A stretch of 64,000 nucleotides of DNA, taken from Streptomyces cinnamoneus. Lineage in GTDB: Bacteria; Actinomycetota; Actinomycetes; Streptomycetales; Streptomycetaceae. The DNA is taken from positions 62,001 to 126,000 of the forward strand of contig NZ_BMVB01000019.1 of NCBI RefSeq assembly GCF_014650495.1, in the 5' to 3' direction. The position numbers were made by a program, and so were the translations under genes. This document shows positions 43,514-52,997 of this stretch, one piece after another (position 1 is the first letter of the stretch; the number at the start of each line of letters is the position of its first letter). The notes under the pieces were generated by a model, which was not told the origin of the DNA, made no database searches, and saw only the letters and a list, made by a program, of their open reading frames with translations.

Positions 43514-43717
43514 ATGGCGATTCAGCAGGGTAAGACCACGTGGCAGAAGTCCTCCTACTCGCTGGCCAACGGCGACTGCGTGGAGGTCGCCTCCCCGGTT
43601 CAGCAGTCCATCGCGGTCCGTGACTCCAAGGCCGTCCAGGGTCCGTCCCTCGTCTTCACCCCGGAGTCCTGGTCCGCGTTCGTGGCGATCGTCGACGACG
43701 GCAGCCACGCTCTCTGA
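43514..43717 (+). CDS. DUF397 small regulatory partner
   Basis: A 67-aa protein, the whole DUF397 domain: TTWQKSSYSLANGDCVEVAS, then SIAVRDSKAVQGPSLVFTPE and SWSAFVAIVDD. The W-x-K-S-S-x-S start and the cysteine-containing core are the family signature. ATG 43514 with GGAG upstream. Such proteins interact with their adjacent XRE/DUF5753 regulator and relieve or modify its repression; the pair is likely to act like an antitoxin-type or signal-responsive switch. Confidence 0.9.
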   Translation: MAIQQGKTTWQKSSYSLANGDCVEVASPVQQSIAVRDSKAVQGPSLVFTPESWSAFVAIVDDGSHAL

Positions 43718-43785
43718 CCACTGACCCGACTGCGGATCGCCCGGCAACGGCGATAGCACCGCCGCCGTATCGATACACCCGCACA

Positions 43786-43827
43786 GAGCCCTCTCGCCTG
43801 GTCCCGCCGTCCCGGCCGAGAGGGCTC
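43786..43827 (+). terminator. Terminator after the DUF397 gene
   Basis: An 11-bp perfect stem GAGCCCTCTCG/CGAGAGGGCTC with a 20-nt loop, 68 bp downstream of the stop. Confidence 0.75.
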
Positions 43828-43904
43828 GGTCGTGCCCGGCCCGGACCCGGCCCGAACCGGGCCTGGGACGGCGGCCCGGGCCCGGGCCTGCGGGCGTCGC
43901 ACCG

Positions 43905-45032
43905 CTACGAGCGCGGGTAGCGCTCCAGCCAGGCCGCCGAGTGACCGCCGGGGCCGTGCAGCGAGGGGCCGTGCGTGAGCTCCATGGCGAAGTCGTCGGC
44001 GAGTTCGAGGATCGTCGCCCGGCCCTCCAGTTCGGCCACCCAGCCCGGCGGCAGCGCGGTCTCGCCGTGCAGCGCACCGAGGAGGTTGCCGCAGATGGAG
44101 CCCGTGGAGTCGGAGTCGCCACCGTGGTTGACGGCGAGCAGCAGGCCGTGGCGTACGTCCTCCGCGACGAGCGCGCAGTACAGGCCCATCGCCAGGGCCT
44201 CCTCGGCCACCCAGCCCTCCCCCAGCGACCGGACGCGCTCGGGCGTCGGTACGCCCTGCCGCACGGCGACGAGGGCCATGCGCAGCGCCTCGGTGGTCTC
44301 CTCGTGGCCGGGGCGGGAGGCCAGCAGGGGCAGGGTGCGGTGGACGGCCGACTCCAGCGCCTCGCCGCGCATCACGCCGTGCACGGTGGCCGCGAAGGCC
44401 GCCGCCGCGAGGTAGCCGGAGGGGTGGCCGTGCGTCTGGGCGCCGCATTCGGCGGCCAGCTGGAAGACGGCCTGCGGCTCCCAGCCCGTCAGCAGTCCGA
44501 ACGGCGCGGAGCGCATGACGGCGCCGCACCCCTTGGACCCGGGGTTCTTGGGCGCCTCCAGGGTGCCCATCGCCTCGTCGGCGAGGCCGCCGAGGCAGGC
44601 GTTGCCGGGCGCCCGCCGGGCGTACAGCCACTCCTGACCTGCGAGCCAGCCGGCGTCCGGCACCCGCTCGTCCGGGCCCCAGCCGCGCTGGGTGGCAGCC
44701 CAGCGCAGGTGGGCGCGGTGGACGTCGGCCGCCGGCTGCCAGACGCCGGTGGAGCGGCGCACCTGGGCCCGGATGAGCCCCTCCGCCGTGAAGAGCGTCA
44801 TCTGGGTGTCGTCGGTGACGGCGCCGCGCCGCCCGTAGGCCGGCACGTAGTCGGTCACGCCGGACGGCCCGTGAGCGGCGCGGATCGCCTCCAGCGAGTC
44901 GAATTCGATCCCGGCGCCCAGCGCGTCCCCGATCGCCCCGCCCAGCAGGCAGCCGCGCACCCGGCTGCGGAAGTCCTGCTGTCCGGCCCTGCCCCAGGGG
45001 ACGTGGCCGGCGGGCCCGGGCCCGTCAGCCAT
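43905..45032 (-). CDS. ADP-ribosylglycohydrolase family protein
   Basis: A 375-aa hydrolase of the DraG/ARH family that removes ADP-ribose from proteins or nucleic acids using two magnesium ions. Motifs: RGCLLGGAIGDALGAGIEFD near residue 25, GAVTDDTQMTLFTAEGLIRA (Thr-Asp-Asp metal ligands) and AVNHGGDSDSTGSICGNLLG (the second Asp-Ser-Asp site). The N-terminal 20 residues are extra. It overlaps the stop of the upstream membrane-protein gene by 8 nt, so the two are translationally coupled. The ADP-ribosylated target is unknown. Confidence 0.92.
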   Translation of the reverse strand: MADGPGPAGHVPWGRAGQQDFRSRVRGCLLGGAIGDALGAGIEFDSLEAIRAAHGPSGVTDYVPAYGRRGAVTDDTQMTLFTAEGLIRAQVRRSTGVWQPAADVHRAHLRWAATQRGWGPDERVPDAGWLAGQEWLYARRAPGNACLGGLADEAMGTLEAPKNPGSKGCGAVMRSAPFGLLTGWEPQAVFQLAAECGAQTHGHPSGYLAAAAFAATVHGVMRGEALESAVHRTLPLLASRPGHEETTEALRMALVAVRQGVPTPERVRSLGEGWVAEEALAMGLYCALVAEDVRHGLLLAVNHGGDSDSTGSICGNLLGALHGETALPPGWVAELEGRATILELADDFAMELTHGPSLHGPGGHSAAWLERYPRS

Positions 45033-46302
45033 CGGACTTCTTCGCCGGGCGGACCGTGTTCATGATCTTGTCGATCTGCTCGGTGGACAGCGCGTCCGGC
45101 ACGCCCTGGTCGGCGTAGAGGACCCAGCCGTGGAAGGTGCCGTCGGGCATCTTCTGGGCGATGCTCTTGACGATCGCGGTGGGCGGCACGCAGGGGCTCG
45201 GCCGGTTCTTGACCGTCACCTTGGCGGTGGCGGTCCAGCCGTCGATCCCGTTGTGCTTCCACTCCTTCTCGTCCGTGATCTGGATCTCGGGCTTGTTGTC
45301 CTTGCCGCCGTAGGCCATGAAGCCCCAGTTGCCCGCCCAGTTGCGGGCGTTCGTCTTGAGGTCGCCGTCCGTGCCGCCGCCGGTGGTGCCGACGGTGGCG
45401 AGCTGGCCCGAGCCGGCCTCGCCGATGGAGTCGGGGTTGGCCTTCGACGAGCAGCCGCCCTCACGGAAGTTGGAGGCGCCGGTCATGACGACGACCGGCT
45501 TGCCGTTCTCGGTGTAGGAGATGGCGGTGTCGGTCGGGTAGACCTTCCACTTGTCGTCCTTGGACGGCACGTCGTACTGGAAGAAGTGCTCCTCCCGCAG
45601 CTGCGTCTGCCATCCGGCGACCATCGGCTGCGCGCCCGCCGGGCTCGGCCGGCCGCTGCCCTCGGGGGCCGGCTTGTCCTGTCCGCCCTGACCGGGGGCG
45701 GCCGGTGCCTGGGAGCTGCCGGGCTTGTCGGCCTTCTTCTCGTCCTTGTCGTCACCGCCGTTGAGCAGGAACACCGCGCCGCCGCCGATGACGGCCAGCG
45801 CCACGACGCCGCCGATGACGGCGAGGAGCGTGGTGTTCTTCTTCGGCTGCTGCTGCGGCGCCGCCGGCGGCTGGCCGTAGGCCGGGGTCTGCCCGTACGC
45901 CGGGTTCTGACCGTACGCCGGGTTCTGACCGTACGCGGGGGCCGCGCCGGGCGGCGTCATGCCCGGCTGCGGGGCAACGCCCGGCCCGGGGAAGGGGCCG
46001 GGCGCGGGCGGCGGGGGCGGCGGCATGCCGGGGCCGCCCGCCGGACCCGGGGCGGGCGGGGGCGCCGGCACGGCCGGCTGCGAGAGGACCGTGGGCTGCG
46101 CGTGCCCGGGACCGCCCGCCGGCGGGGTCTGGGCGGGCGGCGGCGAGGGCACCGCCGGCTGGGAGACGACGGTGGGCTGCGCGTGCCCCGAGCCGTCCGG
46201 GCCCCACGTGGGCGCCGGCCCGAAACCGCCCTGCGGCGGCGTCGGCGGGTTCTGCGGCTGCTCGGGCTGCTGCGGCTGCTGAGGGTTCTGGGGCCAAGAC
46301 AT
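45025..46302 (-). CDS. Membrane-anchored protein with Pro/Gln-rich cytoplasmic arm
   Basis: A 425-aa protein. Residues 1-150 are Pro/Gln/Gly-rich with the repeats AYGQNP-AYGQNP-AYGQTP-AYGQPP; a helix at about 158-178 (LLAVIGGVVALAVIGGGAVF) crosses the membrane; the outer C-terminal 240 residues contain an unrecognised globular domain with two or three cysteines. This layout is common in actinobacterial membrane proteins linked to wall or Ser/Thr-kinase signalling, but no enzyme motif is seen. It precedes and overlaps the ADP-ribosylglycohydrolase gene. Confidence 0.85.
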   Translation of the reverse strand: MSWPQNPQQPQQPEQPQNPPTPPQGGFGPAPTWGPDGSGHAQPTVVSQPAVPSPPPAQTPPAGGPGHAQPTVLSQPAVPAPPPAPGPAGGPGMPPPPPPAPGPFPGPGVAPQPGMTPPGAAPAYGQNPAYGQNPAYGQTPAYGQPPAAPQQQPKKNTTLLAVIGGVVALAVIGGGAVFLLNGGDDKDEKKADKPGSSQAPAAPGQGGQDKPAPEGSGRPSPAGAQPMVAGWQTQLREEHFFQYDVPSKDDKWKVYPTDTAISYTENGKPVVVMTGASNFREGGCSSKANPDSIGEAGSGQLATVGTTGGGTDGDLKTNARNWAGNWGFMAYGGKDNKPEIQITDEKEWKHNGIDGWTATAKVTVKNRPSPCVPPTAIVKSIAQKMPDGTFHGWVLYADQGVPDALSTEQIDKIMNTVRPAKKSDG

Positions 46303-46379
46303 GCGGGACACCCTATGCGCCGCCCGTCGCCTCCGGATCGGGGCCAGGCGACAGAACGGCAACACTTGTGCGATAAGCG

Positions 46380-48977
46380 TCAGTCGCTCTCCACGACCGG
46401 CAGCAGCGCCGGCAGATGGCCGTCCGAGGCCAGTGCCGCCTCCTGCCGCTCCTTCGGCACCTCTCCGTACGTCGTCGTCCGCGCCCGGGCCGGGCGGCCC
46501 GCCGCCTCGGCTATGGCGACGAGGTCCTGGACCGAGCGGTACGAGCCGTAGGAGGAGCCCGCCATGCGGGAGATGGTCTCCTCCATCAGCGTGCCGCCGA
46601 GGTCGTTGGCGCCGGAGCGGAGCATCTCCGCCGCCCCCTCGGCACCCAGCTTGACCCAGCTCGTCTGGATGTTGGGGATGTGCGGGTGCAGCAACAGCCG
46701 GGCCATGGCCGTGACGGCGCGGTTGTCGCGCATCGTCGGGCCGGGCCGGGCGATGCCGGCCAGGTAGACGGGCGCGTTGGTGTGGATGAACGGAAGGGTG
46801 ACGAACTCGGTGAAGCCGCCCGTCTCCTGCTGGATCTCCGCCAGCGTGCGGAAGTGGCCCAGCCAGTGCCGCGGCTGGTCCACGTGCCCGTACATCATCG
46901 TCGAGGACGAGCGGATGCCCAGCTCGTGCGCGGTCCTGATGACCTCGACCCAGGTGGCCGTGGGCAGCTTGCCCTTGGTGAGGACCCAGCGGACCTCGTC
47001 GTCGAGGATCTCGGCGGCCGTCCCCGGGATGGAGTCCAGTCCGGCCTCCTTGGCGGCGGCCAGCCACTCGCGGATGCTCATGCCGGTGCGGGTGGCGCCG
47101 TTGACGACCTCCATCGGCGAGAAGGCGTGCACGTGCATGCCCGGCACGCGCTCCTTCACCGCCCGCGCGATGTCGAAGTAGGCCGTGCCCGGCAGGTCGG
47201 GGTGGATGCCGCCCTGCATGCACACCTCCACCGCCCCGACGTCCCACGCCTGCGCGGCGCGGTCGGCGACCTGGGACAGCGACAGGGTGTACGCGTCGGC
47301 GTCCGTGCGCCGCTGGGCGAAGGCGCAGAAGCGGCAGCCGGTGTAGCAGACGTTGGTGAAGTTGATGTTCCGCGTGACGATGTACGTGACGTCGTCGCCC
47401 ACCACGTCGCGCCGCAGGTCGTCGGCGATGCGGCACAGGGCGTCCAGGGCCGGGCCGTCGGCGTGCAGCAGGGCGAGTGCCTCGGGGTCGGTGAGCCGGG
47501 TGGGGTCGTCGGCGGCCTGCTTCAGCGCCTGGCGCACGTCGGCGTCGATGCGCTCGGGCACCATGCCGGGGGCGGCCGCCTCGCGCAGCGCGTCCCAGTC
47601 GCCGTACACCTCGTCGAAGTCGTCGCGCCGGTCGCCGGTGCGGCCCTCGGTGTCGATGGTGCGGTGCAGCTCCGTGCGGCCCGAGGGGACGAAGACCTCC
47701 TCGGGCTCCTGCCAGGGGCGGCCCTCCACCACGGCGTCCTCGCGCGCCAGGCCCGTCTCCGGGTCGGCCAGCGCCCGGACGTGCGGCAGCAGCCGGGGGT
47801 CGAGCCAGGGCTCGCCGCGCTGGATGAATTCCGGGTAGACGCAGAGGCGTTCCCGCAGGCTGAAGCCGGCCGCGGCGGACCGTTCGGCCAGCTCCTCGAT
47901 CTGCGGCCAGGGGCGCTCGGGGTTGACGTGGTCCGGGGTGATCGGGGAGACGCCGCCCCAGTCGTCGATGCCGGCGCCGATGAGCCGCGCGTATTCGTCG
48001 TCGACGAGGTTGGGCGGGGCCTGGAGGCAGGCGGAGGGGCCCATGATGTGCCGGGCGACGGCGACGGTGGCGACCAGCTCGTCCAGCTCGGCGTCCGGCA
48101 TGCCGCGCATCGCCGTGTCCGGCTTGGCGCGGAAGTTCTGCATGATGAGCTCCTGGATGCCGTGGTAGGCCCGGGAGATGCGGCGCAGGGCGAACAGCGA
48201 CTCGGCGCGCTCCTCGTACGTCTCGCCGATGCCGAGCAGCAGTCCGCTGGTCAGCGGAACGGAGCTGCGGCCCGCGTCCTCCAGGTGCCGCAGCCGGACG
48301 GCGGGCTCCTTGTCGGGCGAGCCGTAGTGCGGGCCGCCGGGCTCGCTCCACAGCCGGGTGGCGGTGGTCTCCAGCATCAGGCCCATGGACGGGGACACCG
48401 GCTTGAGGCGCTGGAAGTCGGTCCAGGTCATGATGCCGGGGTTGAGGTGCGGCAGCAGCCCCGTCTCCTCCAGGATGCGGATGGAGATGGCCCGTACGTA
48501 CGCGATGGTGTCGTCGTACCCGGCGGCCTCCAGCCATTCGCGGGCCTCGGGCCAGCGCTCCTCGGGCTTGTCGCCGAGCGTGATCAGCGCTTCCTTGCAG
48601 CCCAGTTCGGCGCCGCGGCGGGCGATGTCCAGGACCTCGTCGGGCGACATGAACATCCCGTGCCCGGCGCGGCGCAGCTTGCCGGGCACGGTGGCGAAGG
48701 TGCAGTAGTGGCACTTGTCGCGGCACAGCCGGGTGAGCGGGATGAAGACGCTCTTCGAGTACGTGATGACGCCGGGGCGGCCGGCCGCTTCCAGGCCGGC
48801 GTCGCGCACCCGGGCCGCGGACGCGCACAGGTCCGTCAGGTCGTCGCCCCGGGCCTGGAGCAGCACGGCGGCCTCGGCGACGTCCAGCGCGACGCCGTCA
48901 CGGGCGCGCTTGAGCGCACGCCGCATGGCATTGGCGGTCGGTGCAGCCTGTCCGGGTCGCGGTGCGCTCGAAGTCAT
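46380..48977 (-). CDS. fbiC: Bifunctional FO synthase FbiC (CofG–CofH fusion)
   Basis: An 865-aa fused enzyme that builds 7,8-didemethyl-8-hydroxy-5-deazariboflavin (FO), the chromophore of coenzyme F420. The N-terminal CofG half has a radical-SAM cluster motif CRDKCHYC near residue 85; the C-terminal CofH half has CYTGCRFCAFAQRR near residue 540. Each binds a 4Fe-4S cluster and S-adenosylmethionine. The length matches actinobacterial FbiC. ATG 48977. A predicted F420-dependent oxidoreductase follows upstream on the same strand at 49091. Confidence 0.96.
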   Translation of the reverse strand: MTSSAPRPGQAAPTANAMRRALKRARDGVALDVAEAAVLLQARGDDLTDLCASAARVRDAGLEAAGRPGVITYSKSVFIPLTRLCRDKCHYCTFATVPGKLRRAGHGMFMSPDEVLDIARRGAELGCKEALITLGDKPEERWPEAREWLEAAGYDDTIAYVRAISIRILEETGLLPHLNPGIMTWTDFQRLKPVSPSMGLMLETTATRLWSEPGGPHYGSPDKEPAVRLRHLEDAGRSSVPLTSGLLLGIGETYEERAESLFALRRISRAYHGIQELIMQNFRAKPDTAMRGMPDAELDELVATVAVARHIMGPSACLQAPPNLVDDEYARLIGAGIDDWGGVSPITPDHVNPERPWPQIEELAERSAAAGFSLRERLCVYPEFIQRGEPWLDPRLLPHVRALADPETGLAREDAVVEGRPWQEPEEVFVPSGRTELHRTIDTEGRTGDRRDDFDEVYGDWDALREAAAPGMVPERIDADVRQALKQAADDPTRLTDPEALALLHADGPALDALCRIADDLRRDVVGDDVTYIVTRNINFTNVCYTGCRFCAFAQRRTDADAYTLSLSQVADRAAQAWDVGAVEVCMQGGIHPDLPGTAYFDIARAVKERVPGMHVHAFSPMEVVNGATRTGMSIREWLAAAKEAGLDSIPGTAAEILDDEVRWVLTKGKLPTATWVEVIRTAHELGIRSSSTMMYGHVDQPRHWLGHFRTLAEIQQETGGFTEFVTLPFIHTNAPVYLAGIARPGPTMRDNRAVTAMARLLLHPHIPNIQTSWVKLGAEGAAEMLRSGANDLGGTLMEETISRMAGSSYGSYRSVQDLVAIAEAAGRPARARTTTYGEVPKERQEAALASDGHLPALLPVVESD

Positions 48978-49090
48978 TGCACGAGCATACGAGCGGACAC
49001 TGACACCGCCAGGTACTGGAAGCTTCGGTTCCGTGTGCCTCTCATCACGTCATACGGAGGCACCCTCCGGCCTCTTGCCGGAGCGTCGGC

Positions 49091-49948
49091 CTACAGGAAT
49101 TCGGCGTGCGCGTCCAAGGCCCGCAGCACCTCGGCCTCCGGCGCGGACGGCAGCGCCACGACGAGCTCCTCGATGCCCAGACCGGCGTAGTGCGCGAGCT
49201 TGCCGGCCGACGGGTGCACGGCGTACGGCACGACGTCCGGCTCTCCGGGCCGCCCCGCCTCCGTCCACACCCGGCGCAGCTCGGGCAGCGTCTCGCGCAG
49301 CCCGCTGCCGCCCACCGGCATCCAGCCGTCCGCGTACTCGGCGATGTGCGCGAAGAGCTTCGGCCCGGCCGTTCCGCCGATCAGCGTGCGCGGCCCGACC
49401 AGCGGCTCCGCCCCCTTGCGCTCGCGCGGTGGATGCACGGGCTTGGGATGCGCCCAGCTCGCGCCGACGGCGTCGAACTCACCCTCGTAGGCCGTCGGTT
49501 CCCCGGACCACAGCGCCCTCATCAGCGCCATCCGGTCGCGCACCAGTGCGCGACGGGTGCTCCACTCCACCCCGTGGTCGGTGGCCTCCTCCACGTTCCA
49601 GCCGTAGCCGATGCCGAACGTGAACCGGCCACCGCTGAGGAAGTCGAGGGTGGCCACCTGCTTGGCCAGCACGATCGGGTCGTTCTGGGCGACCAGTGCC
49701 ACGCCCGTCCCGACCACGATCCGGTGCGTGACCGCGGCGGCCTGCGCCAGCGCGACGAACGGGTCGACGGCACGTCCGTACTCGGGCGGCAGCGGGTCGC
49801 CCGTCGGCGCCGGCGTGTCACGGCTGACCGGGATGTGGGTGTGCTGCGGCAGGAAGAGCCCGGCGAAACCGCGCTGCTCCAGCTCGCGGGCCAGCCGTAC
49901 CGGGCTGATCGTCTCATCGGTGAGGAAGATCGTGGTGGCGATGCGCAT
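49091..49948 (-). CDS. LLM-class F420-dependent oxidoreductase
   Basis: A 285-aa luciferase-like TIM-barrel hydride transferase. Motifs: GFAGLFLPQHTHIPVSRDTP near residue 30, IVVGTGVALVAQNDPIVLAK (substrate/cofactor strand) and GGRFTFGIGYGWNVEEATDH. These fit the F420-dependent TIGR03619 subgroup. ATG 49948 fits the subgroup length of about 285 aa. It lies 113 bp from the fbiC start on the same strand, so a link with F420 metabolism is likely but the substrate is unknown. Confidence 0.88.
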   Translation of the reverse strand: MRIATTIFLTDETISPVRLARELEQRGFAGLFLPQHTHIPVSRDTPAPTGDPLPPEYGRAVDPFVALAQAAAVTHRIVVGTGVALVAQNDPIVLAKQVATLDFLSGGRFTFGIGYGWNVEEATDHGVEWSTRRALVRDRMALMRALWSGEPTAYEGEFDAVGASWAHPKPVHPPRERKGAEPLVGPRTLIGGTAGPKLFAHIAEYADGWMPVGGSGLRETLPELRRVWTEAGRPGEPDVVPYAVHPSAGKLAHYAGLGIEELVVALPSAPEAEVLRALDAHAEFL

Positions 49949-50126
49949 GCGGGGGCACCTCCGTCGTGGCGTGGGACCACGGTATGCCCTGCGGTTCCAC
50001 TTTCGCCCCCGCGACAAACAACCGACACACAACAGACGGACACACGGCCGACGGCACACGTTCCGCTGTGCGCCACCCGGGCGTACAACAGTGTCGCCGG
50101 GACACCTGCGAAGGGGGCACGGGCCG

Positions 50127-51641
50127 ATGCACCGACGCGACGTACTCGCCGTGACGGCTGTCGCCGGGGCGGCATGTGTGCTTAACCTCGAAGGCGTGAG
50201 CTTCGCCCGCCCCGGTGGCCCGGAACGGGCCGGCGGCGAGGAGACCCGCAGGGTCACCGGCCGGCTGCCGGCCGGTGCTCCGGACTTCGTCCACCTCCCC
50301 GTGGAAGTACCGCCCGGAGTCCGCGAGATCGCCGTCGCGTACACCTACGACAGGCCGGCCGTCCCCGCGGGCACCTTGGGCAACGCCTGCGACATCGGCA
50401 TCTTCGACGAACGCGGCACGGAGCTGGGCGGCGCCGGCTTCCGGGGCTGGTCCGGGGGTGCCCGCACGGAGTTCGCCATCAGCGCCGAACGGGCCACGCC
50501 CGGCTACCTCCCCGGCCCCGTGCGCCCCGGCACCTGGCACGTCGTCCTCGGCCCGTACACCGTGGCACCGCAGGGCATGGCCTACGAGGTCACGGTCACC
50601 CTGCGGTACGGGGCCCGGGGCGTGCCACCACGGCCCGTGTACCCGCCCCAGCGCGCCCGGGGCCGGGGCCGCGCCTGGTACCGCGGCGACAACCACCTGC
50701 ACAGCGTCCACTCCGACGGCAAGCGCACGCCGGCGGAGATCGCCGCCGCGGCCCGCGCCGCCGGTCTGGACTGGATCACGACGACGGAGCACAACACCAC
50801 CTCCTCGCACGCCGCGTGGCAGGGCCTGTGGGGCGACGACCTGCTCGTCCTCACCGGGGAGGAGGTCACGACCCGCAACGGTCACGTCCTGGCCCTGGGC
50901 ACCGACCCGGGCGTGTTCATCGACTGGCGCTACCGGGCCCGCGACGACGCCTTCCCGCGTTTCGCCGGCAGAATCCGGCAAACGGGCGGACTCGTCGTCC
51001 CGGCCCACCCGTACGGCACCTGCGTCGGGTGCAACTGGAAGTTCGGTTTCGACGAGGCGGACGCGGTCGAGGTCTGGAACGGCCCGTACACCCCGGACGA
51101 CGAGATGGCCGTCGCCGCGTGGGACGCCCTGCTCGTGGCCTCCACCCGTTCCGGGGACCGGCGCTGGCTGCCCGCCATGGGCAACAGCGACGCCCACCGC
51201 GAGCCGCAGACCGTCGGCCTCCCCCAGACGGTCGTCCTGGCCGAGGACCTCTCCCGCCCCGCCCTGCTGGCCGGCATCCGGGCCGGCCGCAGCTGGATCG
51301 CCAAGTCGGCCGCGGTCGGCCTGTCCTTCACCGTCACGGGCGGCCGTGGCGAACACGCGGGCATCGGCGAGCGGCTGGCCGTCGACGACGACACGGAGGT
51401 CACGGTGCGGCTGGACGTGACGGGCGTGCCGGGCTGCGCGGCGTCCCTCGTCACGGACCAGGGCCGGGTGCTGACCGTCCCCGTCCCCGCGGACGGCCGC
51501 GTGGAGTGGCGCACGACCCCCGCCCGCTCCGCGTACGTACGGGCGGAGGTCCGGCACCCACCGGCCGACGGCGCCCCGGCCGACCTGCCGGGGGCGATGG
51601 CCGCGCTGACGAACCCGGTGTTCCTGGGGCGTCGGCGGTGA
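50127..51641 (+). CDS. Exported CehA/McbA-type PHP metallohydrolase
   Basis: A 504-aa protein. The N-terminus HRRDVLAVTAVAGAACVLNL looks like a Tat or Sec signal. Residues 40-165 form a beta-sandwich; a PHP-fold phosphoesterase-type domain follows from RAWYRGDNHLHSVHSDGKRT, with WITTTEHNTTSSH, VVPAHPYG and AMGNSDAHRE as metal-binding sites. CehA/McbA hydrolyse carbaryl-type esters; here a secreted hydrolase with unknown substrate. A beta domain closes the C-terminus. It converges with the repeat-protein gene at 51646, 4 bp apart. Confidence 0.88.
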   Translation: MHRRDVLAVTAVAGAACVLNLEGVSFARPGGPERAGGEETRRVTGRLPAGAPDFVHLPVEVPPGVREIAVAYTYDRPAVPAGTLGNACDIGIFDERGTELGGAGFRGWSGGARTEFAISAERATPGYLPGPVRPGTWHVVLGPYTVAPQGMAYEVTVTLRYGARGVPPRPVYPPQRARGRGRAWYRGDNHLHSVHSDGKRTPAEIAAAARAAGLDWITTTEHNTTSSHAAWQGLWGDDLLVLTGEEVTTRNGHVLALGTDPGVFIDWRYRARDDAFPRFAGRIRQTGGLVVPAHPYGTCVGCNWKFGFDEADAVEVWNGPYTPDDEMAVAAWDALLVASTRSGDRRWLPAMGNSDAHREPQTVGLPQTVVLAEDLSRPALLAGIRAGRSWIAKSAAVGLSFTVTGGRGEHAGIGERLAVDDDTEVTVRLDVTGVPGCAASLVTDQGRVLTVPVPADGRVEWRTTPARSAYVRAEVRHPPADGAPADLPGAMAALTNPVFLGRRR

Positions 51642-51645
51642 GCGG

Positions 51646-52704
51646 CTACAGGCGCGCGGGCTGGGCCACGGGGTGGACGGAACCGGGGCTGCCGGCGAAC
51701 ACCCGGCTGCTGGTCGCGATCATGTTGGCGGGGCCGCCGGCCACCGTCCAGAAGGTGCCGTTGCCGCTGTAGCGGTAGACGCCGTCCCTGTTGGGGGTGA
51801 GGCCGTAGACCGTGTCGTGTGCCACGGCGAACATCGCGCCCGGGCCGCCGATGGCCCGCCATTGGTCGGGGCTGCCGAGGTAGCGCCAGATGTTGCCGCC
51901 GGGATCCGTGGCGACCAGCCCCCAGTCCCCGCCGTACAGCATGCGGGCCTCGTTGCCGACCTGTGTCCAGTTCATCCCGTCACCGTTGTAGCGGTAGACC
52001 CGCTTCTGATCGGGGGTCAGCCCGTAGACGGATTCGTCGGTCACGGCGAACGTCGCACCCGCCGAGCCGATCTCCCGCCACCGGTGCGGGCTGCCGAGGT
52101 ACTGGAACAGGGCCCCGGTCGTCGGGTCGTTCGCCACCAGCCCCCAGGTCCCGCCGAAGATGCGGCTCGCCCCGGTGCCCACGGGGGTCCACGAGGTGCC
52201 CGTACCGTCGTACCGGTACACGCCGCTCCTGGTCGGGTTGAGTCCGTAGAACCCCTCCGCGGTGACGGCGAACATCGCGCCCGGACCGCCGATGCGGTCC
52301 CAGGCCGCTCCCAGCCCGTCGGGGTTCTCGAAGACCATGCGGAGACGGAACACATCGCCGTGCGGCGGCATGGTGGCCAGCAGCCCCATCTGTCCGCCGA
52401 ACAGCCGGATGATGGGGACCCGGCTGATCCTGCTCCAGGACGTTCCGGATCCGTTGTACCGGAAGGCCCCGAGCCGGTCCGGGGTCAGCGCGCAGCAGGT
52501 CGACGATGCGGCCGGTATCAGAGGGCCGGCCTGCGCCTCATGGCGTGCCGCTTCTCCCGGCAGCAGGGGAAAGCCGCCGGTCGCCAGTCCCGCGGCCACC
52601 GCCGTGACGCCCAGGGAACGGGCGAGGAAGGACCGGCGTGTCGGGTCGTCGGGCTCGTCGTGTCCGGGGTGCTGCCGCACCCCCGGCTCCCTGGAACTGA
52701 TCAT
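51646..52704 (-). CDS. Tat-exported tectonin/beta-propeller-like repeat protein
   Basis: A 352-aa protein with a twin-arginine signal (TRRSFLARSLGVTAVAAGLA, residues 22-41). After residue 65 it is built from about four repeats of roughly 72 residues, each with YGLTPDRxGVYRYNGxGxxW, then GGxWGLVAxDP and WRxIGGPGAMFAV, giving two aromatic-rich blades per unit. This is typical of tachylectin/tectonin-type beta-propellers that bind sugars or lipopolysaccharide. No catalytic motif. It probably binds extracellular glycans; function unproven. Confidence 0.75.
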   Translation of the reverse strand: MISSREPGVRQHPGHDEPDDPTRRSFLARSLGVTAVAAGLATGGFPLLPGEAARHEAQAGPLIPAASSTCCALTPDRLGAFRYNGSGTSWSRISRVPIIRLFGGQMGLLATMPPHGDVFRLRMVFENPDGLGAAWDRIGGPGAMFAVTAEGFYGLNPTRSGVYRYDGTGTSWTPVGTGASRIFGGTWGLVANDPTTGALFQYLGSPHRWREIGSAGATFAVTDESVYGLTPDQKRVYRYNGDGMNWTQVGNEARMLYGGDWGLVATDPGGNIWRYLGSPDQWRAIGGPGAMFAVAHDTVYGLTPNRDGVYRYSGNGTFWTVAGGPANMIATSSRVFAGSPGSVHPVAQPARL

Positions 52705-52997
52705 CGTCTGTCCTCCCGCCGGTCATTGCTTCGGGGCAGGTCGTCCGACAGGCCGTGGCCGTTCGTCCGGGGTGCTGGTCGGCCACCGCAGGGTGAGGGG
52801 AAGGGCCACCGCAGGCTGCTGGAAGGGGGGGCCGGTGCCGGGCCGCAGGGCAGGCGCCCGAGGTCGTCCCGGGGCCGCGCATCGGCAGAGTCAGCCGACG
52901 CCAGCATGGCACACCTCCGGACGGACGGCGCGACGACGGCGGTACGCGGCGGCCCGGACCTCCTCCCTCCCCGAGGCCCGGGCCGCGCGCGGGCGCA

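Noticed and set aside
46416..49190. A 924-codon plus-strand frame opposite fbiC.
   Set aside because: The minus strand has two radical-SAM cysteine motifs and the expected fbiC length; the other strand has no family feature.
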